45,612 nt of DNA. Origin: Cloacibacillus sp. Lineage in GTDB: Bacteria > Synergistota > Synergistia > Synergistales > Synergistaceae. Positions within the stretch are counted from its first letter, which is position 1; each line of letters opens with the position of its first letter. Location: positions 62,848 to 108,459 of the forward strand of contig JAVVPF010000004.1 of the NCBI GenBank assembly GCA_036655895.1, given 5' to 3'. Under the pieces are notes generated by a model. It made no database searches, was not told where the DNA came from, and was given only the letters and a program-made list of their open reading frames with translations. Below are positions 1-8,919 of the stretch, piece after piece. Position numbers and translations under genes: made by a program.

Positions 1-90
1 TAAAAAAAAAAAAAAAAAAAAAACCCGGGCCCCCAAAAAACCAGCGGGGGGGCCGCCCCCCCCCCGGCCCCGGCCCCCCACGCCTCTGTA
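1..90. other. homopolymer-rich edge sequence
   Basis: A run of about 22 A is followed by runs of C, G and A with almost no mixed sequence. It resembles nothing else in the window. It is most likely a contig end or assembly artefact rather than biology, though a strong GC-rich structure downstream of the fucO stop cannot be excluded. Confidence 0.5.
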
Positions 91-104
91 AATTATTTTT
101 TAGT

Positions 105-1259
105 TTACATGGCCTTCTTATAGAGCTCCATTATCTCGTCTTTGTTCGTTTTGCGCGGGTTGCCCGGGGTGCAGACGTCGGCGAAGGCGGAATCCGTCAG
201 GAACTGCAAGTCCTCTTCTTTGACGCCAAGCTCCGAAAGCTTCTGCGGGATGTGGACGTCGAGCGCAAGCTGGCGCACAGCGTCGACCGCGGCTTTGCGG
301 TACTGCTCCGGACTCATTTCGTCTACGCCCGCGACGTGGAAGGCGCGCGCGATCTCGCGGAATTTTTCGCCTGTGTACTCGGCGTTGTATTCCATGATGA
401 AGGGCAGAAGCAGCGCGTTTGCTACGCCGTGCGGCGTGTCGTAGAAGGCGCCAAGAGGATGCGCCATTCCGTGGACGAGGCCGAGGCCGACGTTTGAGTA
501 GGCCATGCCGGTCACGTACTGGCCAAGGGCCATCTTCTCGCGCGCGGCGGCATCTCCGTCGTTTACCGCGGCGCGCAGGTTGTCCGCGATTATCTGGATG
601 GACTTTAAGCTGAACATGTCGGAGAGTTCCCATGCGCCCGGCGTGACATAGCCTTCGATGGCGTGCGTAAGCGCGTCCATGCCGGTGGCCGCGGCAAGCC
701 CCTTCGGCATCGAGCTCATCATGTCGGAGTCGACGACCGCTATCTGCGGGATGTCGTGCGGGTCTACGCAGACGAACTTGCGCTTTTTCTCTTCGTCTGT
801 GATGACGTAGTTGATGGTGGTCTCAGCCGCCGTACCGGCCGTTGTGGGCACGGCGAAGATAGGCACCGCCGGCTTTTTTGTGGGGGCGACGCCCTCAAGC
901 GAGCGGACGTCGGCGAACTCCGGGTTGTTTATGATGATGCCGGTGCCCTTTGCGGTATCCATCGAAGAGCCTCCGCCAATTGCTATGAGATAATCCGCGC
1001 CGGCCTTTTTGAAGGCGGCTACGCTGTCCTGCACGTTCTTTATCGTCGGGTTCTGCTTCAGCCCGTCAAAGACCTCGTATGGGAGGCCGGCCGCATCCAG
1101 CACGTCAAAGACACGCTTTGCCACGCCGAATTTTATAAGATCCTTGTCCGTTACGACGAGCGCCTTTTTGAAGCCGCGGCGCTTCACCTCATCCGGGATG
1201 TTTTTTACAGCTCCCGCTCCAAAATATGCCGTTGGGTTCCATACCATGCGATTTGCCAT
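105..1259 (-). CDS. fucO: iron-dependent lactaldehyde/1,2-propanediol oxidoreductase (FucO type)
   Basis: A 384-residue group III iron-containing alcohol dehydrogenase. The sequence tracks E. coli FucO closely from memory: the N-terminal MANRM start, the GGGSSMDTAKG nucleotide-binding loop (about residues 95-105), NNPEFADVRSLEG (111-123) and the metal region. The expected Fe ligands are all present: Asp195 and His199 in ATGMDALTHAIEGY, His263 in GLVHGMAHP, His277 in TPHGVAN. FucO reduces L-lactaldehyde to (S)-1,2-propanediol with NADH in anaerobic deoxysugar fermentation; relatives act on other small aldehydes, so the physiological substrate here is open. The ATG has a good ribosome site (AAAGGAG, about 1266-1272). 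It is transcribed alone, divergent from the cardiolipin synthase gene, with no fucose genes nearby; it may simply be a fermentative aldehyde sink. Confidence 0.88.
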   Translation of the reverse strand: MANRMVWNPTAYFGAGAVKNIPDEVKRRGFKKALVVTDKDLIKFGVAKRVFDVLDAAGLPYEVFDGLKQNPTIKNVQDSVAAFKKAGADYLIAIGGGSSMDTAKGTGIIINNPEFADVRSLEGVAPTKKPAVPIFAVPTTAGTAAETTINYVITDEEKKRKFVCVDPHDIPQIAVVDSDMMSSMPKGLAAATGMDALTHAIEGYVTPGAWELSDMFSLKSIQIIADNLRAAVNDGDAAAREKMALGQYVTGMAYSNVGLGLVHGMAHPLGAFYDTPHGVANALLLPFIMEYNAEYTGEKFREIARAFHVAGVDEMSPEQYRKAAVDAVRQLALDVHIPQKLSELGVKEEDLQFLTDSAFADVCTPGNPRKTNKDEIMELYKKAM

Positions 1260-1323
1260 TGTTATCTCTCCTTTATAAGTTTAGTTTTTGCCTTTCGTGC
1301 AATGATTCACTTATCTGTAATTA

Positions 1324-1351
1324 TTACTATAGTCCTTTGCGCGATTTTTTC
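1324..1351 (-). promoter_or_regulatory. putative sigma-70 type promoter of fucO
   Basis: On the minus strand TTGAAA (1346-1351) and TATAGT (1324-1329) are separated by 16 bp, about 65 bp upstream of the fucO start. Spacing and sequence fit a housekeeping promoter. Confidence 0.5.
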
Positions 1352-1403
1352 AAGCCCGCGCATACCGAAATTCACGCAGCAGTCGGCTTAGGCGCTCTTT
1401 CGT

Positions 1404-1430
1404 TTGACAGAGGAGAGCATCAAATATAAG
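1404..1430 (+). promoter_or_regulatory. possible promoter of the cls operon
   Basis: TTGACA at 1404-1409 is followed by TATAAG at 1425-1430. The 15-bp gap is short, so this is tentative. It lies about 40 bp upstream of the TTG start of the cardiolipin synthase gene. Confidence 0.3.
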
Positions 1431-1471
1431 ATTGACGGACTAAGGCGTATATAAAAGGATGGGATGATGTT

Positions 1472-3061
1472 TTGAATAAATTTGCGAAGTGGTTTCTCTG
1501 GGCGGTATTTGCGGCCTTTATGATAGGGCTCTTGCCCTCCATTGTTTCACTTGCGCAGGAGCTTTTCGTCTATACGGAAAAGGGCCTTGACGTAACGCCG
1601 CATTTCACAAAGATGACTGGCTCTTTCTGCCGCATCCTCAAAAGCTACGCCTGGCATTTTATAATCCTCTATTCGATGCTTGTAGCCGCCGTCATTTTCA
1701 TGGAGGGGCAGAACCCGGACAGGACCATCCTCTGGCTTCTCGTGCTCATCTTCGTGCCGGTGCTTGGATTTTTTATCTATCTCATCATGGGGCCGGATCT
1801 AAAGAGCATCACGAACCGCAGGCAGTTCCGCCCCGCGAAAAATTACGACTTCGACCATTCGCCGTTCCCCCAGCATAAGGAATCAGAGTTTTTGATAGGC
1901 CGACTGCTGCACGCGGCAAGCGGCGCCGACCTCTTGATGCGCAACCGCGTGAAAATACTGCTGAACGGCGACGAGACCTTCCCCGCCATTGAAGAGGCGC
2001 TCCGTCAGGCGCAAAGCTTCATCCACATGGAATTCTTCGTGGTGCGGGGAGACGCGCTCGGCGCCCGCATCGGCGCGCTGCTTAAGGAGGCCGCCGCCCG
2101 CGGCGTCAAGGTGCGCCTGCTTTACGACGCGGTCGGAAGCTGGGGGCTGAAGCCGGCCTTCGTGAAAGACCTCACGGCGGGCGGCGTAGAGTGCCGCGCC
2201 TTTCTGCCGGTGGCGCTTCCGCTTTTTCGGCGCAAGATGAACTTCCGCAACCACAGAAAAATACTCGTAGTAGATGACGCCGTGGGCTTCACGGGCGGCC
2301 TCAATATCGGAGAGGAGTACGAGGGAAAGGGTCATCTTGGCTTCTGGCGCGATACCTTCGTGCGGCTTGAAGGCGAGGCTGTGCCCGCGCTGCATAAGAT
2401 ATTCCTGCACGACTGGTGCGTACGCGACACCGGAGAACCGGTCGCCATCTGCGAGGAACTTGAACTTCTCGTAGACGGCCGTCCCATCGAACGCGACTAT
2501 TCCGACTTTCCAGTCGTCCCGCTTCAGGTTGTGGCAAGCGGCATCGACAGCGTGTGGCACTCCATCGCTAAGGGTTATTACGGCATGATCTCGCGCGCGC
2601 AGCGGCGCGTTTGGGTGACGACGCCCTACCTCGTCCCCGGGCCGGAGCTTATGGGAGCCTTCGTCGCATCATCGCTTGCCGGCGTAGACGTGCGCATCAT
2701 GATGCCTTCGACAAAAGACCATTTCCTCGTCTACTGGGGCAGCCGCAGCAACGTCGAACCGCTTCTGCGCGCCGGAGTCCGCGTCTTCATGTACAAAAAG
2801 GGCTTCATACACACGAAATCCGTGCTCTGCGACTCAAGCATAGCCTCAGTCGGCACCTGCAACATGGACGTGCGCAGCCTTGATATAAACTTTGAAGACC
2901 AGCTCTTCATCTACGACAAAAATATAGCGGAAGAGTTTGGACGCCAGTTTGAAAAAGATATGCTCGACGCCTGCGAGATAAAGCTTTCCGAATGGGAAAA
3001 GCGCCCTCTGTGGCAGAAGATACTTGAATCATTCGGCAGGCTCTATTCGGCGCAGATTTAA
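1472..3061 (+). CDS. cls: cardiolipin synthase (phospholipase D family)
   Basis: A 529-residue protein of the bacterial ClsA class, which condenses two phosphatidylglycerols into cardiolipin at the inner membrane. Three hydrophobic segments occupy about residues 7-29, 62-79 and 86-108. Two HKD phospholipase D motifs follow: HRKILVVD starting at His261, and HTKSVLCD starting at His447, each with the downstream GG/GT-x-N signature (GGLNIGEEY, GTCNMD). Length matches the family. The start is a TTG; AAAGGAT lies about 10 nt upstream and no in-frame ATG is available nearby. The stop overlaps the next ATG by one base (TAATG), so it is translationally coupled to the metallophosphoesterase gene. Confidence 0.9.
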   Translation: MNKFAKWFLWAVFAAFMIGLLPSIVSLAQELFVYTEKGLDVTPHFTKMTGSFCRILKSYAWHFIILYSMLVAAVIFMEGQNPDRTILWLLVLIFVPVLGFFIYLIMGPDLKSITNRRQFRPAKNYDFDHSPFPQHKESEFLIGRLLHAASGADLLMRNRVKILLNGDETFPAIEEALRQAQSFIHMEFFVVRGDALGARIGALLKEAAARGVKVRLLYDAVGSWGLKPAFVKDLTAGGVECRAFLPVALPLFRRKMNFRNHRKILVVDDAVGFTGGLNIGEEYEGKGHLGFWRDTFVRLEGEAVPALHKIFLHDWCVRDTGEPVAICEELELLVDGRPIERDYSDFPVVPLQVVASGIDSVWHSIAKGYYGMISRAQRRVWVTTPYLVPGPELMGAFVASSLAGVDVRIMMPSTKDHFLVYWGSRSNVEPLLRAGVRVFMYKKGFIHTKSVLCDSSIASVGTCNMDVRSLDINFEDQLFIYDKNIAEEFGRQFEKDMLDACEIKLSEWEKRPLWQKILESFGRLYSAQI

Positions 3062-4209
3062 TGACGGACAGGGTATTTGAACGGCGCTTTTCCGAACATT
3101 CAGCCTTCTGGCTCGTCTGCGGCGTCGTTCTCTGTTTCATCTATTTATATATATACAACAGGCTTGCCGCGGCGGACGCACGCGGCACGGCGGGCGTTGT
3201 CTGGATAATGGCCTGCGTCGCAATGACGGGGCTCTCCTACCTGGCACGGCGCACAAAGCGCCTGCGCAGCGCGGCTCTTCGCCGCTGGACGGACCGCGCA
3301 GGCAGCGTCTGGCTGTTATTTGTTCTATTTTCGTTTTTCCTCATGATCTTTTTCGACCTAGTAAACTACATGCTGGAGGCCGCGGCGCAGCCGGCCTCCG
3401 AAGCGGCGCTTGCGATGGCGGCGGCCGCGGCGGTCATTGCCTTCGGCATAAGAGAGGCCCACACGATACACAGCACCTACATGACGCTGCCCACCGACAA
3501 ACTGCCGAAGCATACGAAGCGGCTGCGCATCGTGCAGCTTACCGACCTGCATCTCGGCCCCTACACCGGCGTGAAACTGCTGGCGGCCGTCCTGCGGCGC
3601 GTCCGCGAAGCGCGCCCCGACATGGTGGTGGTCACGGGCGACGTGGCGGACGGCTGCCTTGAAGGGCGCGGCCGCGAAGCCTCAATGTTCCGCCGCATAC
3701 GTCCAAAGTACGGCTTTTTCGCCGTCACGGGCAACCACGATTACTACGACGACATCGACAAAGCCGTTGATTTCATGGAGCGTTCCGGTATGCGCGTGCT
3801 GCACAACGAATGGGTCGAGGCGGGCGGCCTCTGCGTCATCGGCGTAGACGACGCGGCCCACCTGCAAAAGGCGAAATGGGGGCTTTCTCGCTCCGAGACC
3901 GCCATCGTAAACGCGCGCTGCGAGCATGAGGGGCTTTTTACGCTCCTTCTGCGCCACCGCCCCGTCGTTGAAATAGGCACGGAGGGGATGTTCGACCTGC
4001 AGCTGTCGGGGCACACGCACGGCGGGCAGATGATACCCCTGCCCACCTCGCGGCTTCTCATTGCGGGCCATTCTCGCGGGCTTAAAAAACTCAAAAACGG
4101 CAGCACTCTCTACACAAGCAACGGCGCGGGCTACGTAGGGCCGCCCGTGCGCCTCATGGCGCCGCCGGAGGTCGTGGTTATCGACCTCGTGCAAAAGGAA
4201 AAGGAATAA
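3061..4209 (+). CDS. membrane-anchored metallophosphoesterase (YkuE-like)
   Basis: A 382-residue calcineurin-like phosphoesterase with an N-terminal membrane region: four hydrophobic stretches lie within about residues 14-135. The catalytic domain carries the full metal-binding set: DLH (Asp162, His164), GDVAD (Asp194), GNHD (Asn225, His226), a later RHRP, and GHTHGGQ (His318, His320). YkuE-type enzymes bind two metals and act on phosphoesters; several are linked to envelope lipids, for example UDP-diacylglucosamine hydrolysis, but the substrate here cannot be read from sequence. Coupling to cardiolipin synthase is consistent with a membrane-lipid role. Confidence 0.85.
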   Translation: MTDRVFERRFSEHSAFWLVCGVVLCFIYLYIYNRLAAADARGTAGVVWIMACVAMTGLSYLARRTKRLRSAALRRWTDRAGSVWLLFVLFSFFLMIFFDLVNYMLEAAAQPASEAALAMAAAAAVIAFGIREAHTIHSTYMTLPTDKLPKHTKRLRIVQLTDLHLGPYTGVKLLAAVLRRVREARPDMVVVTGDVADGCLEGRGREASMFRRIRPKYGFFAVTGNHDYYDDIDKAVDFMERSGMRVLHNEWVEAGGLCVIGVDDAAHLQKAKWGLSRSETAIVNARCEHEGLFTLLLRHRPVVEIGTEGMFDLQLSGHTHGGQMIPLPTSRLLIAGHSRGLKKLKNGSTLYTSNGAGYVGPPVRLMAPPEVVVIDLVQKEKE

Positions 4210-4211
4210 AA

Positions 4212-5453
4212 TTGGCGCGCCCGCGGAATTTCGACCAGGAAAAATTTGGCCGTCTAGACGGCCTTCTGCCTGAGGCAAAGGGCAAAATAAGCGCGCCGCG
4301 CGAAACACTGCCAAAGGAGCTGGACATCCCCGGCCTCCCGGATGGCGCGTGGACGGCGCGCGGCGTCTACCGCATGGAACGGCGCTTCGCCTACGGCAGA
4401 TACTACGGCAAGCGCCAGCTCGCCCCCCTGCGCAAAAGCGGAGAGACGCTTTCGCACTGGGGCGGCACGCCCGTTTCCGTATTTCTTGACACGGAGACGA
4501 CGGGGCTTTCCGGCGGCACAGGTACATACGCCTTTCTCATCGGGCTTGGCCTCTGCCATGAAGATTTTTTCAGCGTAGTCCAGCTCTTTCTTGCCGGCCC
4601 GGCGTGGGAACGCGCGTGGCTTGCCGCAATAGAGGACGAACTCCCCGCGGACTGCGGCCTCGTCACCTACAACGGGCGCGCCTTCGACCTGCCGCTGCTG
4701 CGCACGCGCTACACGCTCTCCCGCGCCGTGCCATCATGGAACACGGCGCCGCACATAGACCTGCTGACGCTTGCGCGCCACTTCTACAGAGAGCGGCTTT
4801 CCTCCTGCTCGCTTGGCTCCATAGAACGCAACGTGCTTGGGCTGAACCGAAGCGGAGAGGACGTCCCCGGAAGCGAGATCCCGTGGATGTACACTCAGTT
4901 CCTCCGCGACCAGGACGCGGCTCCGCTGCGCGGCATCTTCTACCACAACACGCTAGACATAGTATCGCTCGCCGCCTTGCAGCTTCAGGTAGCAGAGATG
5001 GCCTGCGGCCAGTGCTCCTGCGCCGCGGAGATGCTGCGCGCGGGCGACCTCTGGGCCGCAAAAGGCTTTTACGAAAAGGCGCGCGAACTGTGGCGCGCCG
5101 CGCTCGATTTCCCGCAGGACAGACATCTTGCGCTGCTGCGGCTCGCCGAGACAGAACGCGCCGCCGGCAACTACGAAGCAGCCCACGCCTGCTACGCGGA
5201 GGCGCTAGAGACCGACCGCCGCCCAGTCCCCACACTGGAGGCGATGGCAAAGCTCGAAGAGCACAAACTAAAACGCTGCGAAGAGGCCCTGGCCCACACT
5301 CGCGCCGCCCTCCGCTGGCTTGAAGGCCACCGCATATTCAAAGACAAACGCTGGCAAACCGACCGTGAAAACCTCCTCTACCGCGAAGAGCGCCTGATAA
5401 AAAAACTGGAAAAAGGCCGCTGCGAGACAGAGGCGCCCGATGAGGAAGAATAG
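4212..5453 (+). CDS. YprB-like ribonuclease H-fold exonuclease with TPR-like tail
   Basis: A 413-residue protein. Residues about 80-265 form a DEDD-type 3'-5' exonuclease-like fold: FLDTETTGLSGGTGTYAFLIGLG carries the first acidic pair (Asp93, Glu95), TYNGRAFDLPLLRTRY is the second motif, and YHNTLDIVSLAAL the third. The remainder, about 285-395, is helical and repeat-like (AGDLWAAKGFYEKARELW, AERAAGNYEAAHACYAEALE), resembling tetratricopeptide repeats. This is the B. subtilis YprB (ribonuclease_H_2) arrangement; the nucleic acid substrate is unknown. The start is TTG, two bases after the previous stop, with AAGGA overlapping that stop, so it is the third gene of the cls operon. Confidence 0.75.
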   Translation: MARPRNFDQEKFGRLDGLLPEAKGKISAPRETLPKELDIPGLPDGAWTARGVYRMERRFAYGRYYGKRQLAPLRKSGETLSHWGGTPVSVFLDTETTGLSGGTGTYAFLIGLGLCHEDFFSVVQLFLAGPAWERAWLAAIEDELPADCGLVTYNGRAFDLPLLRTRYTLSRAVPSWNTAPHIDLLTLARHFYRERLSSCSLGSIERNVLGLNRSGEDVPGSEIPWMYTQFLRDQDAAPLRGIFYHNTLDIVSLAALQLQVAEMACGQCSCAAEMLRAGDLWAAKGFYEKARELWRAALDFPQDRHLALLRLAETERAAGNYEAAHACYAEALETDRRPVPTLEAMAKLEEHKLKRCEEALAHTRAALRWLEGHRIFKDKRWQTDRENLLYREERLIKKLEKGRCETEAPDEEE

Positions 5454-5494
5454 TAGCGGCGGCGAAGCCCCAAACCTAACGTGAATAATAAAAT

Positions 5495-5544
5495 CCGCCC
5501 CGCGAACTGTCTGACTTTGGTTGGTCAAACAGTTCGCGGGGCGG
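5495..5544. terminator. long hairpin between convergent genes
   Basis: A perfect 16-bp inverted repeat (CCGCCCCGCGAACTGT at 5495-5510, complement at 5529-5544) lies between the convergent exonuclease and glycyl-radical genes. On the minus strand it is followed by an A/T-rich tract (ATTTTATTATT), so it probably ends the glycyl-radical operon; the plus-strand side has no T run. Confidence 0.6.
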
Positions 5545-5580
5545 CGTCAATAGCTGCTATGCTTCAGAAAAGCCTAAAAT

Positions 5581-7941
5581 CTAGAAGCCTTCCTGTGCGT
5601 TTCTTGCGATTATTTCTTCCTGCTGGTAGTTGTCAAGGTCTACGAAGTAATCGCTGTAGCCGGCTACACGGACGAGGAGGCCGCGGTAGTTGTCGGGGTT
5701 GGTCTGGGCGTCGCGGAGCGTTTCCTGGTCTACTACGTTGAACTGGATGTGGTGGCCGCCAAGCTTGAAGTAGGAGCGGATGAGGTTCTTTACTCCTTCT
5801 ATGCCTTCTTCGCCCGCAAGCACAGAGGGCAGGAAGCGCTGGTTGAGCAGCGTGCCGCCGGACTTTACCTGATCCATTTTGGCAAGCGACTTGACTACGG
5901 CGGTGGGGCCGTGGCGGTCTGCGCCGTGGCTCGGTGATGTGCCGTCAGACTCTGGCATTCCGCTGAAGCGTCCGTTCGGAGTGGCCGCCAGCTTCTGTCC
6001 GAAGTAGTTGTGGCAGGTGGTGGAGAGCATGTTCAGGTGGTAGGTGGGGCCTAAGATGCTGTGTTTGCCGTTTATCGTCTTGTAGAGGCTCTCGTATACC
6101 ATTCTCATTATGTCGTCGGCGTAGTCGTCGTCGTTGCCGAAGAAGGGGGTCTTGTTCCAGAGGGTGAGGCGCATCTCTTCGCAGCCTTCCCAGTTCTTCT
6201 TTATCGCGTCGACAATCTGTTCGAGCGTGTATCTGCCGTCGTCAAAAACGTGCTTCTTTATGGCGGAGAGGCTGTCTGTGATGGTGCCTATGCCGCAGCA
6301 CTGGATGTAGTCTGTGTTGTAGCGCGGGCCGCCGTTGTAGTAGTCTTTGCCGTTTTCAATGCAGTCGCGAATGACGCATGAGAGGAATGTGGCCGCCATT
6401 TTTGTGGCGTACTGGTAGCGCAGGTAGTTGTCTACTCCGACCTTTGTCTCTACCGCGTATTCCATCTGCTTCTCGAAGGCGTTGTAGAGGTCGTCGAAGG
6501 TTTTGAACTCTGAGAGTTCGCCGGTCTTGATGCTGACCTGTTTGCCCGTCAGGAGGTCTACGCCGTTTGAGAGCGTATATTCAAGGAGCTTGGGCACGTT
6601 GAGGTAGCCGTGGAGCAGGTAGGCCTCTTTGCCGGCGCAGCCTGTTTCGATGCAGCCTGAGTTTCCGCCTTCGCGTGCGTCTTCAAGCGTTTTGCCGGCG
6701 AGCATCTGTTCCTGGATGACCATGTCGCAGTTGAACATCGAGGGGTATCCCATGCCGTTGCGGAATACGCGGGCGGCGGCGCGGAGTACGCTGTCGGGCG
6801 TGCGTTCGCTCACCTGTACGTTGCCCTGCGGCTGGAGAAGGCGAAGTTCGTCGAATATCTCAAGGCAGATGTAGGTGACGTCGTTTGAGCCGTCGCGGCC
6901 GTCGCGCGTGAGGCCTGCCAGGTTGATGTTGGTGAAGTCGTTGTAGGTGCCGCTTTCTTTTGCCGTGACACCGACTTTCGGAGGCGCAGGGGTGTTGTTG
7001 ATTTTGATCCAAAGGCAGGAGAGCAGCTCTTTTGCCTCGTCGCGGGAAAGGGAGCCGGCTTTGGTCTCGGTCTCGTAGAAGCGGCCGAGGTGCTGGTCGA
7101 TGTGTCCGGGGTTCATGGCGTCCCATCCGTTGAGCTCTGTGATGGTGCCGAGGTGGACGAACCAGTACATCTGGACGGCCTCCCAGAAGGTGCGCGGCGC
7201 GTGGGCCGGTACCCAGCGGCAGACTTCGGCTATTTTGAGCAGCTCGGCGCGGCGCTTTTCGTCCGTGCATTCGGCCGCCATTTTTTCGGCAAGCTCCGCG
7301 TGACGCTCTGCGAAGATTATCATGGCGTCGCAGGAGATGTCCATGCCCTGAAGCTGTTCGTCTTTTGAGGTGGCTTCGGGGTCGTTTATGAAGTCAAGTT
7401 TCGCGCGGGCTTCCGCGATGTCTTTTTTGAGGTCGAGCATGCCTTTTTCATAGACGAGGCCGTCAAGCATGGTATGTCCAAGCGCGCGCTGCTCGCCAAA
7501 TTCGGTGAAGGTGCCCGCTTCGTAGAGATCGGTCCACTTCTTTGGCATACGCTCAAAGAGGCGGTCTCTCATGCAGCGGCCGCGCCAGTACGGCTCCACC
7601 TTTTCTTCGTAGACGTCCATGTCTTTGGGGTCTACCGTGTAGTTCTGCTGGGCGCGCGTGGTGAGCACCTCAAAGTCGTGGCGGCTGTGGCAGGTGAGTT
7701 CGGGGAAGGTGGATACCGCGCGGGGCTTGGGGCCGCGTTCCGCTACGATAAGCTCTTCAGGGCCGATGTAGATGGTCTTGTTTTCGCAAAGATATTTGAA
7801 GTTTGAGGCGCGGAGCACCGGCATAGGAAGCTTGCCCTCGTGCTGGCTGTAAAATTCCGTCTCAAGCACCGCTCTTTCAATGTCGATAGTCGGGTGGGTC
7901 TCGAAGCTCTCATCGCGCATTTTTTTGATTCTTTCGTTCAT
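5581..7941 (-). CDS. glycyl-radical dehydratase, trans-4-hydroxy-L-proline dehydratase (HypD)-like
   Basis: A 786-residue member of the pyruvate formate-lyase/glycyl-radical family. The catalytic loop is SGCIETGC with thiyl Cys430 and base Glu432; the C-terminal radical loop is RVAGYSDYF with Gly761. Spacing, length, the KEAYLLHGYLNVPK stretch after the cysteine, and GGTLLNQRF / GGHHIQFNVVDQ near the C-terminus all resemble HypD as I remember it. HypD uses a glycyl radical to dehydrate trans-4-hydroxyproline to pyrroline-5-carboxylate, which ProC reduces to proline. A ProC-like gene lies in the window but 36 kb away. Related lyases share most of this, so the substrate is probable, not proven. 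It is last in a regulator-activase-enzyme operon, 72 bp after the activase. Confidence 0.62.
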   Translation of the reverse strand: MNERIKKMRDESFETHPTIDIERAVLETEFYSQHEGKLPMPVLRASNFKYLCENKTIYIGPEELIVAERGPKPRAVSTFPELTCHSRHDFEVLTTRAQQNYTVDPKDMDVYEEKVEPYWRGRCMRDRLFERMPKKWTDLYEAGTFTEFGEQRALGHTMLDGLVYEKGMLDLKKDIAEARAKLDFINDPEATSKDEQLQGMDISCDAMIIFAERHAELAEKMAAECTDEKRRAELLKIAEVCRWVPAHAPRTFWEAVQMYWFVHLGTITELNGWDAMNPGHIDQHLGRFYETETKAGSLSRDEAKELLSCLWIKINNTPAPPKVGVTAKESGTYNDFTNINLAGLTRDGRDGSNDVTYICLEIFDELRLLQPQGNVQVSERTPDSVLRAAARVFRNGMGYPSMFNCDMVIQEQMLAGKTLEDAREGGNSGCIETGCAGKEAYLLHGYLNVPKLLEYTLSNGVDLLTGKQVSIKTGELSEFKTFDDLYNAFEKQMEYAVETKVGVDNYLRYQYATKMAATFLSCVIRDCIENGKDYYNGGPRYNTDYIQCCGIGTITDSLSAIKKHVFDDGRYTLEQIVDAIKKNWEGCEEMRLTLWNKTPFFGNDDDYADDIMRMVYESLYKTINGKHSILGPTYHLNMLSTTCHNYFGQKLAATPNGRFSGMPESDGTSPSHGADRHGPTAVVKSLAKMDQVKSGGTLLNQRFLPSVLAGEEGIEGVKNLIRSYFKLGGHHIQFNVVDQETLRDAQTNPDNYRGLLVRVAGYSDYFVDLDNYQQEEIIARNAQEGF

Positions 7942-8013
7942 CTCTAATTGCCTCCCGTTTTATGATGTAATAGTTTATCTGTTTCTGTATGGCGTCGCGT
8001 AAACGGCGGGAAG

Positions 8014-8919
8014 CTAACCGCCGATATGTACTTTTAGTCCGTAGCCCTCAAGGATGGCCGCCGCGTGCCGCGTCTGGTTCTCTGTCGGCGGAAGAAGCTC
8101 TTCGAGTTTGTACTCCATGTGCCAGCGGTCGTGCTTGCCTTTTGCTACGGTGTGGTAGGGCAGGATGTTTACGGCGGTTATGCCGGAAAGCGGACGCACG
8201 AATTTGCCAAGCGCGTGCATGTTTTCGTCGCCGCTGTTTAGCCCGGGCATGAACGGAACGCGGATGTTTATCTTTGCGCCCGCTTCGGCGATCGCCGCCA
8301 GGTTCTCAAGGATGACGACGTTGTCCACTCCGGTGTATTCTTTGTGTTTTTCCGGGTCCATGTGCTTTATGTCGTAAAGGTAGAGCTCTGCGCGTTTGAC
8401 GGAGTCCATTATGATGCTTTTCTGGACGAAGCCGCAGGTATCAAGCGCTCTGTGGAAGCCGGCCGCGCCGCAGGAGTCAAGCGCGTCAAAGAGGAACTCG
8501 GGCTGCATGAAGGGTTCGCCGCCTGAGAAGGTTACTCCCCCGCCATCGCGGAAAAATATCTCATCTTTGTGAAGCTGTTCCATGAGCTGCTCCACAGTGT
8601 AGGGGCGCCCGCATATTTCGCGCGCTTCAGCAGGGCAGGCGTCGCAGCAGGCGCCGCAGCCGTTGCAGAGGGCGTCGTCTGTGACGAGTGCGCCGCCCGT
8701 CACAGAGACGGCGCCGTTTGGACAGGCTTTGACGCAGGAACCGCAGGCGATGCAGCGTTCGGCGCGAAAGAGCACCACGGGCATTACCGACTGGCTCTCC
8801 GGGTTATGGCACCACTGGCAGACGAGCGGGCAGCCTTTTAAATGCACCGTGGTGCGCGTGCCCGGCCCGTCGTGTATGGAATATCTTTTGATGTCGAAAA
8901 TAACGCCTTTTTTACTCAA
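8014..8919 (-). CDS. glycyl-radical enzyme activase (radical SAM, ferredoxin insert)
   Basis: About 301 residues. It has the radical-SAM cluster CxxxCxxC (KGCPLVCQWCHNPES) near the N-terminus, an inserted two-cluster ferredoxin domain (CIACGSCVKACP and CNGCGACCDACP), then the GGGVTFSGGEP loop that binds S-adenosylmethionine. It would install the radical on Gly761 of the enzyme encoded just downstream. I place the start at the TTG at 8919 (protein begins LSKKGVIF), because AGAGGAGA lies about 10 nt upstream inside the regulator gene; an upstream ATG-like extension adds a basic, non-conserved leader. The start overlaps the regulator's stop by 8 bp, which indicates coupling. Confidence 0.88.
   Translation of the reverse strand: MSKKGVIFDIKRYSIHDGPGTRTTVHLKGCPLVCQWCHNPESQSVMPVVLFRAERCIACGSCVKACPNGAVSVTGGALVTDDALCNGCGACCDACPAEAREICGRPYTVEQLMEQLHKDEIFFRDGGGVTFSGGEPFMQPEFLFDALDSCGAAGFHRALDTCGFVQKSIIMDSVKRAELYLYDIKHMDPEKHKEYTGVDNVVILENLAAIAEAGAKINIRVPFMPGLNSGDENMHALGKFVRPLSGITAVNILPYHTVAKGKHDRWHMEYKLEELLPPTENQTRHAAAILEGYGLKVHIGG

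Noticed and set aside
3682-5323. Long frames opposite or out of frame with the metallophosphoesterase and exonuclease genes
   Set aside because: High GC produces open shadow frames; the real genes show conserved motifs and coupled starts.
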